From: an uncultured Rhodospirillales bacterium
GTDB taxonomy: Bacteria > Pseudomonadota > Alphaproteobacteria > Rhodospirillales > UBA2165
Direction of reading: 5' to 3'
Assembly (NCBI GenBank): GCA_913055735.1
Contig: CAJXKD010000002.1
Coordinates: 908,150 to 972,149, forward strand
Length of the DNA stretch: 64,000 bases
Positions within the stretch are counted from its first letter, which is position 1. Every line of letters starts with the position of its first letter. Below the pieces are notes generated by a model. The model was not told the DNA's origin and did not search any database. It was given only the letters and a program-made list of their open reading frames with translations. The position numbers and the translations under genes are program-made. Positions 31,856 to 40,929 of the stretch are shown piece after piece.

Positions 31856-33925
31856 CTACGCGTCGAGCCAAAGTTGTTCCGCTTTTGCCGACAACCATCC
31901 ACGTAAATCCGCCGGCGCATCGGCCTCCGGCAGGACACCCACCGCGATCGGCATCAACGGCCGGTCGTGATGGAGTCGCAAAACCCGCCGTGGCACCTTA
32001 ATGCCATAAGATGGGGAAACCCATCCGTCCTCGACGGTCGCCGACCACTCCCCTTCTCCATCTACGAGAAACAAAAACGCCTGACCGTTTGCCGTAAGCC
32101 GCCACCGGCCCACGCCATCCTCGACAACCGACACGCCGGGAGCGAAGTGATAAGCGACATCGACCCAGTGATCGCTGCTGCCCTCGAACCGGTCGAGCAC
32201 CACGAGCGCGTGATGTTTCTTGTCGAGAAAGAAGCCACGGCTGACGGTCACGGGGGATACCAGACGCTGATAACCGGTGTGGGCTGCGATCAACTCTTCG
32301 CCGCCGGATCCCCTGCGCCATCGGCGGATGACGGCCCGGGTATCGTCGGCAAGCATGAAGGGTTCCCCGGCCGGAATTCGGTTCTGCTCCTCCCCGTCTA
32401 CCATGGGCGTATTGTGCGCCGCAGTCGCGCGGAACCGGTCCCGCTCCGCAAGATCGGCGGTATAAACGAAACTGCCGCTGTCGGTAATCAGCGATACCCC
32501 GGCGAGAACGGCCTCAAACGACAGACAATCGTTGTGGCCATGAACGCCACGCCCGGCAAACCCAACACCGCCCGCATCGACGAACACATGATCCTCCCCA
32601 GCCGCCAGCACATAGACACCGGCTTCGGAAAAGGCCGCACTTTCGCGCCCGGCATCGTCTTCGTTGGCGGCCGCCTCCGCCGCCTCGATCCCCAGCGCCC
32701 ATACGATTTCGGCCAACGCCTCGCGCGTGGGGCGACGTCCGGCGGGCTTGGTGCCGCAAACGGTTGCCAGTAATGCCGGTAAATAACTGTGATCTGAAAT
32801 TGGCTGCCCGCCGAACGGCAAGACACGGCTGTCATCACCGTCCCCCCATAGCGGGGCTCGCCCATCGGGTCTCGTATAAGCGGTGGTAAAGCCCGCCATT
32901 TTGGCGAGACGCGCCAAGACATTGCCCGGGGCCTCGAGCCCCATGACCTGACGATAGCGGACCGCCCACATGAAGAGCTCAGCCACGAGCCGGTGGTATC
33001 CCACCGACAGTTCGAAACAAACGCCGTCGCCATGCACCTGACGCGGCAATTCACGGCGCAAAACTTCCCAGCCCCTTTTTGCCCAACGCTGCGCCGGACC
33101 GGATCCGAAAAACAATCCGCCGAAGACGAGCGCCGACGCGTCGGCCGTGAGATGGTTGCCGTTGACGCCGAAGTCCTCGAGATGGCGGTGAATGAAATGG
33201 AGATGGCCATAGAGACATCTGAGAAAACGCAATCTGAATTCGGGATCGGCCCACGGTGCAGAGTTCTTGAACACATGGAAGAACCAAGCCCAGGTAAAGA
33301 CGCGCATCGCCGGTTCCATCGTCGTCGCCCAGTTGGGGCCTTGGCCGTAGGCATTACCGTCGATCCACTCTTCGAGAATGTCGCGAACGAATGCGGCATG
33401 CGCGGGATCGCCGTCGAGCAGGTAGGACTGCCCGACCGGCACGAGCCACTGCAGACGCGACACTTCCCACGGCATTTTGATGTCGGACGGTTGAGCGTGA
33501 TCCAAAACGTCGATATCGCGGAAGAAATTCGCCGGCCACTCGATCCCGCTTTTGACGTCGCGGTGCCAACGCACCGGCTTATCAAGCGGCACCAAACCGG
33601 ATCCCAGCACCGAAACCATGCGTCTTTTGGCAAGATCGGCCGCCGCCAGAACGCGGGCACGTTCGCCAGGCAGAAGGGCGTCGAGCCGGTCGGGATCGAT
33701 GCCGCCGAATACAACCGGGAATGGCCTTGCCGCCAATTCGCCCCAAAGATCGTCGATATCAATGGCATCGAAACGGCCGGCGAAACCTTCGGCATTCTGT
33801 CCTGCCGTCGGATCCCCCAGGACGCGCACGCTTTGCGCCTTGATCTCGAACCACAAGCGGTGCGCCAACTCCCCCGGCGACCGCCGCAGTCCGCGACGCA
33901 ATCTCTCTCCCCACACTCCACTCAT
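31856..33925 (-). CDS. Heparinase II/III family protein
   Basis: A 689-residue protein of the heparinase II/III-like polysaccharide lyase family. The N-terminal part is an alpha-barrel (about residues 60-380, with FGVNGNHLTADASALVFGG), and the C-terminal beta-domain has GRGVHGHNDCLSFEAVLAG near residues 450-470, in which the histidine and asparagine belong to the active-site region. No signal peptide is evident. In alphaproteobacteria such genes often go with exopolysaccharide handling. ATG 33925 is preferred to ATG 34039, which would leave only 27 bases before the divergent aldo/keto reductase. Confidence 0.85.
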   Translation of the reverse strand: MSGVWGERLRRGLRRSPGELAHRLWFEIKAQSVRVLGDPTAGQNAEGFAGRFDAIDIDDLWGELAARPFPVVFGGIDPDRLDALLPGERARVLAAADLAKRRMVSVLGSGLVPLDKPVRWHRDVKSGIEWPANFFRDIDVLDHAQPSDIKMPWEVSRLQWLVPVGQSYLLDGDPAHAAFVRDILEEWIDGNAYGQGPNWATTMEPAMRVFTWAWFFHVFKNSAPWADPEFRLRFLRCLYGHLHFIHRHLEDFGVNGNHLTADASALVFGGLFFGSGPAQRWAKRGWEVLRRELPRQVHGDGVCFELSVGYHRLVAELFMWAVRYRQVMGLEAPGNVLARLAKMAGFTTAYTRPDGRAPLWGDGDDSRVLPFGGQPISDHSYLPALLATVCGTKPAGRRPTREALAEIVWALGIEAAEAAANEDDAGRESAAFSEAGVYVLAAGEDHVFVDAGGVGFAGRGVHGHNDCLSFEAVLAGVSLITDSGSFVYTADLAERDRFRATAAHNTPMVDGEEQNRIPAGEPFMLADDTRAVIRRWRRGSGGEELIAAHTGYQRLVSPVTVSRGFFLDKKHHALVVLDRFEGSSDHWVDVAYHFAPGVSVVEDGVGRWRLTANGQAFLFLVDGEGEWSATVEDGWVSPSYGIKVPRRVLRLHHDRPLMPIAVGVLPEADAPADLRGWLSAKAEQLWLDA

Positions 33926-34066
33926 GCGCTTACAATAGGCGATCGGTTGATGATCTCCAGAGCGAGTTTTTATGACGGCCCTGTCTTCAGTTTTGCCCAA
34001 GCTTTTGAGCCGTTTCTTCAAACGCACCGCGTACGCCAAAATCCGAATTCCTCGCCCGGCGGCACC

Positions 34067-34882
34067 ATGCTGACCCGTGCGATTCCCTCGAGCGGTGAGG
34101 AAATCGGTGTCATCGGGCTTGGCACATACCGGGCCTTTGACGCCCAGCTAACGGCCGACAAGAAACGCGATCTCACTGATGTTCTAACCCTGTTTTTTGA
34201 CGCCGGCGGCAGTGTGATCGATTCGTCGCCCATGTATGGGCGCGCCGAAGACACGGTGGGTCAATTACTGTCGGAGATGAAGGCACACGACCAGGCGTGG
34301 CTCGCCACCAAAGTATGGACGCGGGGACGGGACAAAGGCGTACGCGAAATGGACCGCTCACTGGACAAGCTCGCCGCACCGCATATTGCCTTGATGCAGG
34401 TACACAATCTGGTGGATTGCGACACCCATCTCGACACGTTGCGGAACTGGAAGGCCGAAGGCCGCATCCGCTATATCGGAATCACCCACTACACATCGTC
34501 GGCGCTGGACGAGTTGTCGGCTTATTTGAAACGCGGCGGGATCGATTTCGTCCAATTCCCCTATTCCATCGAGGACCGGGTGGCCGAGGATTGGTTCCTG
34601 CCGCTGTGCGCGGATTTGGGCGTCGCGACGCTGATCAACCGGCCGCTCGAGCAAGGCGGGTTTGCACGCCTGTTCCGCACGCCCGTTCCCGGCTGGGCCG
34701 CCGACATCGGATGCACGACATGGCCGCAGTTGCTCCTCAAATATCTGCTCGCCGATCCAGCGGTAACCTGCTTGATCCCCGCGACTAGTAATCCCGATCA
34801 CATGCGCGACAACCTTCGGGCAGGGGTCGGAGACCTTCCCGACGCCACATTGCGACGGCGTCTCCGCAACGAAATCGGATAA
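34067..34882 (+). CDS. Aldo/keto reductase
   Basis: A 271-residue NAD(P)H-dependent reductase. The catalytic tetrad of the family is visible: Asp and Tyr in VIDSSPMYGRAE, Lys in LATKVWTRG and His in IALMQVHNLVD. The phosphate-binding end PATSNPDHMRDNL matches the cofactor site. The protein is shorter than the 310-330 residues of many relatives but has no missing core element. The frame is open upstream to 32993, antisense to the heparinase gene, and that part is rejected. Substrate unknown. Confidence 0.88.
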   Translation: MLTRAIPSSGEEIGVIGLGTYRAFDAQLTADKKRDLTDVLTLFFDAGGSVIDSSPMYGRAEDTVGQLLSEMKAHDQAWLATKVWTRGRDKGVREMDRSLDKLAAPHIALMQVHNLVDCDTHLDTLRNWKAEGRIRYIGITHYTSSALDELSAYLKRGGIDFVQFPYSIEDRVAEDWFLPLCADLGVATLINRPLEQGGFARLFRTPVPGWAADIGCTTWPQLLLKYLLADPAVTCLIPATSNPDHMRDNLRAGVGDLPDATLRRRLRNEIG

Positions 34883-35077
34883 GCGGATAAATACCTGCCG
34901 AAGCACGAATTCCGCACCGCAAAACAAAAACTCTGAATCTCAATGCCGGAGTACCCCAGAAATCTGGGAAAAATTGAACTATCAACTCTTCCCTGGAATT
35001 TTCACGATAAGAGGCAATATTTTCAGTAGCGGTGTTTCGCGGAATTCACCGCCTCCTTCAGATTAGGGGGAATACAC

Positions 35078-35314
35078 GTGGCCGACGGTAGAAAACAGCT
35101 ACCGGAACGTCGCAAGGAGGACCGGCGAAGCGGCAAAGACCGCCGCAAACAAGATCGGCAAGACGGTCCGGAGCAGCGAAGCGGAAACGACAGACGAAAG
35201 GGTGACGACCGGCGCCGGTGGTGCGTGGTCTGCGGGTTGCCCTATAGCGGCGCGACCGACGGACGAAATTGTCAGTGCAGGTTGAACGCTTTCCGCAAAC
35301 CGGGCGGCGTCTGA
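35078..35314 (+). CDS. Small Arg/Asp-rich protein with C-terminal zinc-like CxxC...CxC motif
   Basis: A 78-residue protein starting at GTG 35078 behind GGGGGAA. Residues 10-47 consist of imperfect copies of a DRR/GKDRR unit ([14 protein letters not shown], then [12 protein letters not shown]). The end holds CVVCGLP and NCQC, a likely metal-binding pair. Comparable arginine-rich repeat proteins occur in many proteobacteria with no known role. RNA, DNA or membrane phosphate binding is plausible from the charge pattern. It lies just before the tryptophan dioxygenase gene, 37 bases away, but has no clear link to it. Confidence 0.6.
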   Translation: MADGRKQLPERRKEDRRSGKDRRKQDRQDGPEQRSGNDRRKGDDRRRWCVVCGLPYSGATDGRNCQCRLNAFRKPGGV

Positions 35315-35351
35315 ACGAGCTTCCTGTCAAATCCTGTGTTACTATCCCGTC

Positions 35352-36206
35352 ATGAGCACATCGAAGCGGGACCCTCTCCGTTCGTCGGAAGGCGCCGACA
35401 AGGCGCATACCGATTTTTACGACACCATGAGCTACGGCGACTATCTCGCCCTCGATCAATTGCTCTCCTCTCAAAAACCGCTCAGCGACCACCACGACGA
35501 AATGCTCTTCGTGGTGATGCATCAAACGGCGGAGTTGTGGATGAAACTGATCATTCACGAGATCCGTGCCGCCATGGATCGGCTCCGTCACGACGATCTG
35601 CAGCCCGTCTTCAAGATGCTGGCACGTGTCTCGCGTATTCAAGCGCAACTCATCCAGCAATGGGATGTCTTGTCGACGCTCACACCGGCCGAGTATCTCG
35701 GCTTCCGCGACGAGCTTGGCCATGCCTCCGGTTTTCAATCCCACCAATACCGGATGATCGAGTTTCTACTCGGCAATAAGAACGCGCAAATGGTGGAGCC
35801 CCATCGCCACCAACCGGAAACGGCGAAACAGTTGGAAGACGCGCTGAACGAGCCGTCTTTATACGACGAAGCCATTCGGCTACTGGCACGCCGGGGGCAT
35901 TCCGTTGACGAGACCTGTCTTTCCCGCGATTGGAAGGCGCCCTACACGCCCAACGACAGTGTCCGTGATGCCTGGCTAAGTATTTACCGTGCGCCCGAAA
36001 CCCATTGGGAAGAATATGAGCTTGCCGAGAAACTGGTCGACCTCGAAGACTGGTTCCAACAGTGGCGGTTCCGTCACCTCAAGACCGTGGAGCGCATCAT
36101 CGGTTTCAAGACCGGCACCGGCGGCACCGCAGGCGTCAGTTACCTCCGTCACGCCATCGATTTCTATTTCTTCCCGGAGCTTTGGCAGGTCCGGACGATT
36201 CTTTGA
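35352..36206 (+). CDS. kynA: Tryptophan 2,3-dioxygenase
   Basis: A 284-residue haem enzyme that opens the indole ring of tryptophan to N-formylkynurenine, the first step of the kynurenine pathway. The family motifs are clear: [35 protein letters not shown] (with the substrate-binding residues), [17 protein letters not shown], and the haem-ligand histidine in [20 protein letters not shown]. Kynureninase is encoded convergently 11 bases away, so both enzymes flanking kynurenine are here. The formamidase step is not encoded next to them. Confidence 0.95.
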   Translation: MSTSKRDPLRSSEGADKAHTDFYDTMSYGDYLALDQLLSSQKPLSDHHDEMLFVVMHQTAELWMKLIIHEIRAAMDRLRHDDLQPVFKMLARVSRIQAQLIQQWDVLSTLTPAEYLGFRDELGHASGFQSHQYRMIEFLLGNKNAQMVEPHRHQPETAKQLEDALNEPSLYDEAIRLLARRGHSVDETCLSRDWKAPYTPNDSVRDAWLSIYRAPETHWEEYELAEKLVDLEDWFQQWRFRHLKTVERIIGFKTGTGGTAGVSYLRHAIDFYFFPELWQVRTIL

Positions 36207-36217
36207 GCCCAGGCGGC

Positions 36218-37483
36218 CTAGGTAACGGTGGCCTTGGTCCGATAGGCGGGATCGTCCCAGGCGCCGCTTTCCATCACGTCACGGAGTACATCAACCGCGC
36301 CCCACAAATCGGTATAGCAGAGATACAACGGTGCAAAGCCGAACCGGAGAATATCCGGCGCCCGGAAATCGCCGATGACACCGCGGGCGATCAGCGCCTG
36401 CATAATGGCGTAGCCCTCGGGATGACGGAAACAAATCTGGCTCCCCCGATGCTCGGGGACTTCCGGCGAGGCAAGCGCAAAGCCATGCTCGCCGCAGCGC
36501 TCCTCGACCAACGCGACGAACAGCTCCCCCATGTGCATCGACTTGCGCCGGATCAACGCGGGATCCGCTTTGAGCGCCAGATCGACGCCGCATTCCAACG
36601 CCGCCAACGCAAGAATGGACGGCGTCCCGCAGAGAGCCTGGGCGATCCCGTCGGCAGGCCGGTAATCGGGATCGAAGGCAAAGGGCGCCGCATGCCCCAT
36701 CCAACCGGACAGAGGCTGTTCGAACGCCGCGAGGTGTTTGTCGGCGACGAACAGATAAGCCGGCGCCCCGGGGCCGCCGTTGAGGTACTTGTATCCGCAG
36801 CCAACAGCGAGATCAGCCCCGCAGTCATTGAGATCGACCGGCACGGCACCCGCGCTGTGCGACAGGTCCCACAACATCAACGCGCCTTCGGCCTGCACCT
36901 GTGCCGTCATGTCGGCCATGTCGTGCATGGCGCCGGTGCGATAATCGACATGGGTGAGCGACACGACAGCCGTGTCCACGTCCAACGCATCGAGAATTTT
37001 GTCGCGGGCCACCATGCGCAATTCGACATCCCCGCCGAGATGGCGCGCCAGACCCTGGGCAATATAGAGATCCGTGGGAAAGTTCGTCTCTTCGGTCACG
37101 ATCACCCGCCGGTCCGGACGCAGCCTTAGCGCCGCCGCCAACAGCTTAAATAGATTGATCGATGTCGAATCGGCGGCGATCACCTCGTGCGGCGCTGCGC
37201 CGATCAAACCGGCAATCTTGGCGCCGATGCGTTGCGGCATATCGATCCAGCCGTGTTTGTTCCACGAGGTGATGAGGTCCGCGCCCCACTCCGTCTCGAC
37301 AACGTCTTGGAGTCGCGTTTGCGCCGCCTTGGGCAGCGGGCCCAGGGAATTGCCATCGAGATAAATAACGTTTTCAGGGAGCTGAAACGCATCTCTGAAC
37401 ACGCGCAAGGGATCGGCAGCATCCCGCCGGTCTAAATCAGCGCGTGTGAATTGCGCCGTCACTGCGGCAGCCGCGCGATCCAC
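36218..37483 (-). CDS. kynU: Kynureninase
   Basis: A 421-residue PLP enzyme that cleaves kynurenine to anthranilate and alanine. The motifs VIYLDGNSLGPLPK, SWNKHGWIDMPQRIG, LWDLSHSAGAVPVDLN and the PLP lysine in GCGYKYLNGGPGAPA are those of KynU. It is convergent with kynA, and its 5' end overlaps the 3' end of the downstream-read dehalogenase-like gene by 25 bases on the same strand, so all three genes on this strand are probably one transcript. Confidence 0.95.
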   Translation of the reverse strand: MDRAAAAVTAQFTRADLDRRDAADPLRVFRDAFQLPENVIYLDGNSLGPLPKAAQTRLQDVVETEWGADLITSWNKHGWIDMPQRIGAKIAGLIGAAPHEVIAADSTSINLFKLLAAALRLRPDRRVIVTEETNFPTDLYIAQGLARHLGGDVELRMVARDKILDALDVDTAVVSLTHVDYRTGAMHDMADMTAQVQAEGALMLWDLSHSAGAVPVDLNDCGADLAVGCGYKYLNGGPGAPAYLFVADKHLAAFEQPLSGWMGHAAPFAFDPDYRPADGIAQALCGTPSILALAALECGVDLALKADPALIRRKSMHMGELFVALVEERCGEHGFALASPEVPEHRGSQICFRHPEGYAIMQALIARGVIGDFRAPDILRFGFAPLYLCYTDLWGAVDVLRDVMESGAWDDPAYRTKATVT

Positions 37484-38346
37484 TCGGCAACGGCGCGGCC
37501 GAGTTCATGAGGCGCGTCCTCTTGGATGTAATGCTTACCGTCGAGGGTGATTTCGTCCTGGTTCGGCCAGGTGCGGCAGAATTCCCGATTGCGCCCCAGC
37601 AACGCGTGACCGCTGGTGGTGTTAATAAACAGCTTGGGGATATCCGTACTCGACGCCAACCAATCGGCATAGGCCTGCACGGTTTCATGATTGTCCGCCG
37701 GGTCGCCGTCGAACGGGATTTCCCGCGGCCATTGTACGGTCGGCAACCGCTCTTCCAGATTCTCGTACGGCGCCCGATACACCGCCATCTCCGCCTCCGA
37801 CAATCCGCGCTTCACGCCGTTGGGCAGAACCTTCTCGACGAATACATTCGCCTCCAAGGCGCTCTGCAACCCTTCGGGCGTACGGAACCCCTGGAACGTT
37901 TTGCGGTAATCTTCGGGCAGGTCGATCCATTTGCGCGGTTGTACCATCGCTTCCATATAGCAGATACCGCGCACCCGGTCGCGGTGCCGATTGGCCCAAT
38001 CGAAACACAGGGCGGCTCCCCAATCCTGGACGACGAAAATGATCTCACCCTCCGGCACGACCGCATCGAACCAAGCGCCGAGATATTTCGCATGATCGGG
38101 ATAGCGGTAGCCGCACCCTGGCACCTTGCCCGATTGGCCCATGCCGATAAGGTCCGGCGCCAAACAACGGCCCAACCCTTCCAAATGGGGGATCACGTTC
38201 CGCCAGATATAGGACGACGTCGGATTGCCATGCACCAGCACGATGGGCGTACCGGTCCCCGCTTCGATATAGGCCATCTCGGAATCGAGCACCGGAACAC
38301 GGCGGTAGTCATACGGATTGTCGGTGGAAATCGCTGCGTCATTCAT
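37459..38346 (-). CDS. Haloalkane dehalogenase-like alpha/beta hydrolase, copy A
   Basis: A 295-residue alpha/beta hydrolase close to the LinB/DhaA group of haloalkane dehalogenases. Nucleophile Asp108 lies in VVQDWGAAL, the halide-binding pair is Asn41 (HGNPTSSYIWRN) and Trp109, the acid is the Glu in ICYMEAMVQP, and the histidine lies in GKHYIQEDAPHELG. All catalytic positions of subfamily II are thus present. ATG 38346 overlaps the stop of copy B as ATGA. The frame extends to 39105, but that part shadows copy B. The true substrate may be a haloalkane or another ester-like compound. Confidence 0.88.
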   Translation of the reverse strand: MNDAAISTDNPYDYRRVPVLDSEMAYIEAGTGTPIVLVHGNPTSSYIWRNVIPHLEGLGRCLAPDLIGMGQSGKVPGCGYRYPDHAKYLGAWFDAVVPEGEIIFVVQDWGAALCFDWANRHRDRVRGICYMEAMVQPRKWIDLPEDYRKTFQGFRTPEGLQSALEANVFVEKVLPNGVKRGLSEAEMAVYRAPYENLEERLPTVQWPREIPFDGDPADNHETVQAYADWLASSTDIPKLFINTTSGHALLGRNREFCRTWPNQDEITLDGKHYIQEDAPHELGRAVAEWIARLPQ

Positions 38347-39254
38347 TCGTCGTCTCCCAGGTTCCGGTACCAATCCGCCAGCGCCGCGCCAATCTCGTGC
38401 GGGCTGTCCTCGTGAACGTAATGCAGCCCGTTCACCGTCACTTCGTGCTGATTGGGAAAGGTGCGCACATTGTCGAGAATTGCCGCCTTGAGAACCGTTT
38501 CCGGCGTGCAGTGGATGAATAGTTTGGGGAGAGGCGAGGCCTTCATCCAGGCATTGTTCGCCTCGATAATCTCGAGCACGTCGGCCGGTTCCCCTTCCAC
38601 CGGAATTTCGCGCGGCCAGGTGAGCGTCGGGCGCCGATCCTCGCCGGGATTGCGGTAGGGCCGCCGGTATTCGTCCCAAACCTCGTCTGGGATATCGCGG
38701 ATGACCATGGCCGGCAGGATCTTCTCGACGAAATAGTTTTCCTCCAGCACCAATTTCTCGCCCTCCTCCGAGCGGAACCGGCGCATCAAGTCGGCCACCT
38801 GAGGCGGCCAATAGTCCCAGCCGAAATTGCCCATGACGCCTTGGGTATAGGCGATGGCCTTGACGCGGTCCGTGTTGCGGCGCGCCCAGGTCAGGCCCAG
38901 TTGCGCGCCCCAATCGTGCAACATCAAGGTCACCCGGTCGCCGAGATCGAGTTGATCCAGCAATCCGTCGATATAGCTTTGATGCTCGGCAAGCCGGTAC
39001 GACCCCGGCCCGGAGTTGGGCAGCTTCGCCGAATCCCCCTGGCCGATATTGTCGATGGCAATACATCGCGCGGCATCCGCCACATGGGGAATGACGTTCC
39101 GCCACATATAGCTCGACGTGATGTTGCCGTGAAAAAACACGATGGGATCGGCGTTTGCGCCGGAAGCCGGGCCCGTGTCGACATAGGCCATGCGAAGCCC
39201 GTTGACCTCGGCATAGGACTTATCATACGGCATGTGAGATGCGATATCGGTCAT
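38343..39254 (-). CDS. Haloalkane dehalogenase-like alpha/beta hydrolase, copy B
   Basis: A 303-residue relative of copy A. Nucleophile Asp114 lies in MLHDWGAQLG, with Asn44 (HGNITSSYMWRN) and Trp115 at the halide-binding positions and the histidine in GLHYVHEDSPHEIG. At the place of the subfamily II acid (MEA in copy A) it has TQG, so the usual glutamate is a glutamine. Another acid could serve, or the activity may differ. ATG 39254, behind GGGGAGGAG, is preferred to an in-frame ATG at 39374 that would run into the divergent MATE gene. Confidence 0.86.
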   Translation of the reverse strand: MTDIASHMPYDKSYAEVNGLRMAYVDTGPASGANADPIVFFHGNITSSYMWRNVIPHVADAARCIAIDNIGQGDSAKLPNSGPGSYRLAEHQSYIDGLLDQLDLGDRVTLMLHDWGAQLGLTWARRNTDRVKAIAYTQGVMGNFGWDYWPPQVADLMRRFRSEEGEKLVLEENYFVEKILPAMVIRDIPDEVWDEYRRPYRNPGEDRRPTLTWPREIPVEGEPADVLEIIEANNAWMKASPLPKLFIHCTPETVLKAAILDNVRTFPNQHEVTVNGLHYVHEDSPHEIGAALADWYRNLGDDE

Positions 39255-39361
39255 GAACTCCTCCCCGCCGGTAGCGTACCGCTGCACTGCGGACTGTCCA
39301 CCGCAATCCAACACACCAACCCGAGCGTAACCCACGGAAACCAAAGGCTCTCGAACCGTCC

Positions 39362-40705
39362 ATGACCGACCCACAGTCCAGCGCCATACCGCCGAATGCC
39401 GCCGCCCTCAACCGGCGCGTCTGGCGTCTTGCGGGTCCGATCATTCTGGCGAACCTTTCCGTGCCGCTGTTGGGCGCTGTGGACACGGCCGTCATGGGTC
39501 ACTTGCCCGATCCTATGTTTCTCGGCGCCGTCGCCGTCGGCGGCACCATCATTCATTTTATTTTCTGGGGGCTCGGCTTTTTGCGCATGGGAACCGCCGG
39601 ACTGACCGCGCAAGCCTATGGTGCGACGGACGGGGCGGAAATGCGCGCCGTTCTGGCCCGCGCCGGCGGATTGGGACTGGCGCTCGGCATCGCGCTTTGG
39701 CTGGTGCAATGGCCCGCCTTGCAGATCGGGCTCTATCTGTTCGAGGCCAGTGCCGATGTCGAAGCCCTGGCCGGCACCTATTTCCTGGTGCGTATCTGGA
39801 GCGCGCCGGCCGTCCTCATCAACTATGCCATCGTCGGCTGGTTCGTCGGTGTTCAGAACACGCGCGCGGTTCTTTTGCTGCAGGTCGTCATGAACGGCCT
39901 CAACATTGCCCTCGACCTGCTGTTCGTCATCGGTTTCGGCTGGGACGTCGCGGGGGTCGCCGCGGCGACGGTGCTCGCCGAAGTCGCGGCACTCGGCCTC
40001 GGCGCCGTATTGGTTCGCCGCGAATTGAAACGCATGAGCGGCAGGTGGGCCGACATCGATTTTTGGGACCGGGATAAAATCAAACGTCTGATCGCCATCA
40101 ACCGCGATATTTTTATCCGCACCTTCTGTTTGATGTTCGCCTTCGCGTTCTTTACCGCCCGGGCGGCGAAGTTGGGCGACGACACCCTGGCGGCCAACGC
40201 CGTGCTGATCCAATTCCAGCATTTCTTGTCCTTCGGGCTCGACGGCTTTGCCCACGCCGCCGAGGCGCTCGTCGGCGGCGCCTTGGGCGCCCGCGATCAA
40301 CGGACACTTCGCCTCGCCGTCAAGATTTGCGGCGCCTGGGCCGCCCTCATCGCTACCTTCTACACGGTCGTCTATGCCGCCGCCGGGCCGCTGATCATCG
40401 ACCTCCTGACTAATATCGACAACGTGCGGGAACTCGCCCGGGAGTACCGCTGGTGGCTGGTGATCTCCCCTGTGATCTCGGTCTGGTCCTTTACCCTCGA
40501 CGGCATCTTCATCGGCGCGACCCGGACCGGCGCCATGCGAAACGGCATGGTGATTTCCCTGGCCGCCTTCCTGGTCGCGGCCGTCACGCTACAGCCTCTG
40601 TGGGGCAACCACGGCTTATGGCTGTCGTTGATGATTTTCATGGTGGCCCGGGCCCTGACCCTCGGCGCCGCCTACCCCAAGATCGAGAAAGCGGCGGTCG
40701 GCTGA
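39362..40705 (+). CDS. MATE-family multidrug/toxin efflux transporter
   Basis: A 447-residue, twelve-helix exporter of the DinF-like branch of the MATE family, which drives drugs or metabolites out with protons or sodium ions. The N-terminal LAGPIILANLSVPLLGAVDT and LGFLRMGTAGLTAQAYGA, and the second-half FGLDGFAHAAEALVGGALGA, are family signatures. It is divergent from the dehalogenase-like operon with 107 bases between starts. Sodium coupling would fit the sodium-linked operon at the left end but is not shown. Confidence 0.9.
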   Translation: MTDPQSSAIPPNAAALNRRVWRLAGPIILANLSVPLLGAVDTAVMGHLPDPMFLGAVAVGGTIIHFIFWGLGFLRMGTAGLTAQAYGATDGAEMRAVLARAGGLGLALGIALWLVQWPALQIGLYLFEASADVEALAGTYFLVRIWSAPAVLINYAIVGWFVGVQNTRAVLLLQVVMNGLNIALDLLFVIGFGWDVAGVAAATVLAEVAALGLGAVLVRRELKRMSGRWADIDFWDRDKIKRLIAINRDIFIRTFCLMFAFAFFTARAAKLGDDTLAANAVLIQFQHFLSFGLDGFAHAAEALVGGALGARDQRTLRLAVKICGAWAALIATFYTVVYAAAGPLIIDLLTNIDNVRELAREYRWWLVISPVISVWSFTLDGIFIGATRTGAMRNGMVISLAAFLVAAVTLQPLWGNHGLWLSLMIFMVARALTLGAAYPKIEKAAVG

Positions 40706-40736
40706 CCGGCCCCACAAAAAGCCCAAAACCGCCCGA

Positions 40737-40759
40737 AAATGGCCGAAATTGGGCCGTTT
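40737..40759 (+). terminator. Possible terminator after the MATE gene
   Basis: AAATGGCC and GGCCGTTT can form an 8-base stem (one G-U pair) with a 7-base loop 31 bases after the stop; a short T-run follows later (CTTTT at 40766-40770). Weak. Confidence 0.3.
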
Positions 40760-40929
40760 CCTCAACTTTTCATAAAGGTCTTACAGTTAATGTCCGTTCA
40801 CCTTCAGTGACGTCGTAATCCGGCCACGCCGACCCATTTGGTGGGGGGTTGGGGAAGACCGGCGTTAATCGAACTTCGACTGAAATATTAAAAATTTTAA
40901 ATAAGATAACGGCGGACAAGGATTTTTCG

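Noticed and set aside
32993-34066. N-terminal extension of the aldo/keto reductase frame
   Set aside because: Runs antisense through the heparinase gene and shows no family similarity; homology begins at the ATG 34067.
38347-39105. N-terminal extension of dehalogenase-like copy A
   Set aside because: Overlaps copy B in another frame; the ATGA overlap at 38346 gives a full-length enzyme.
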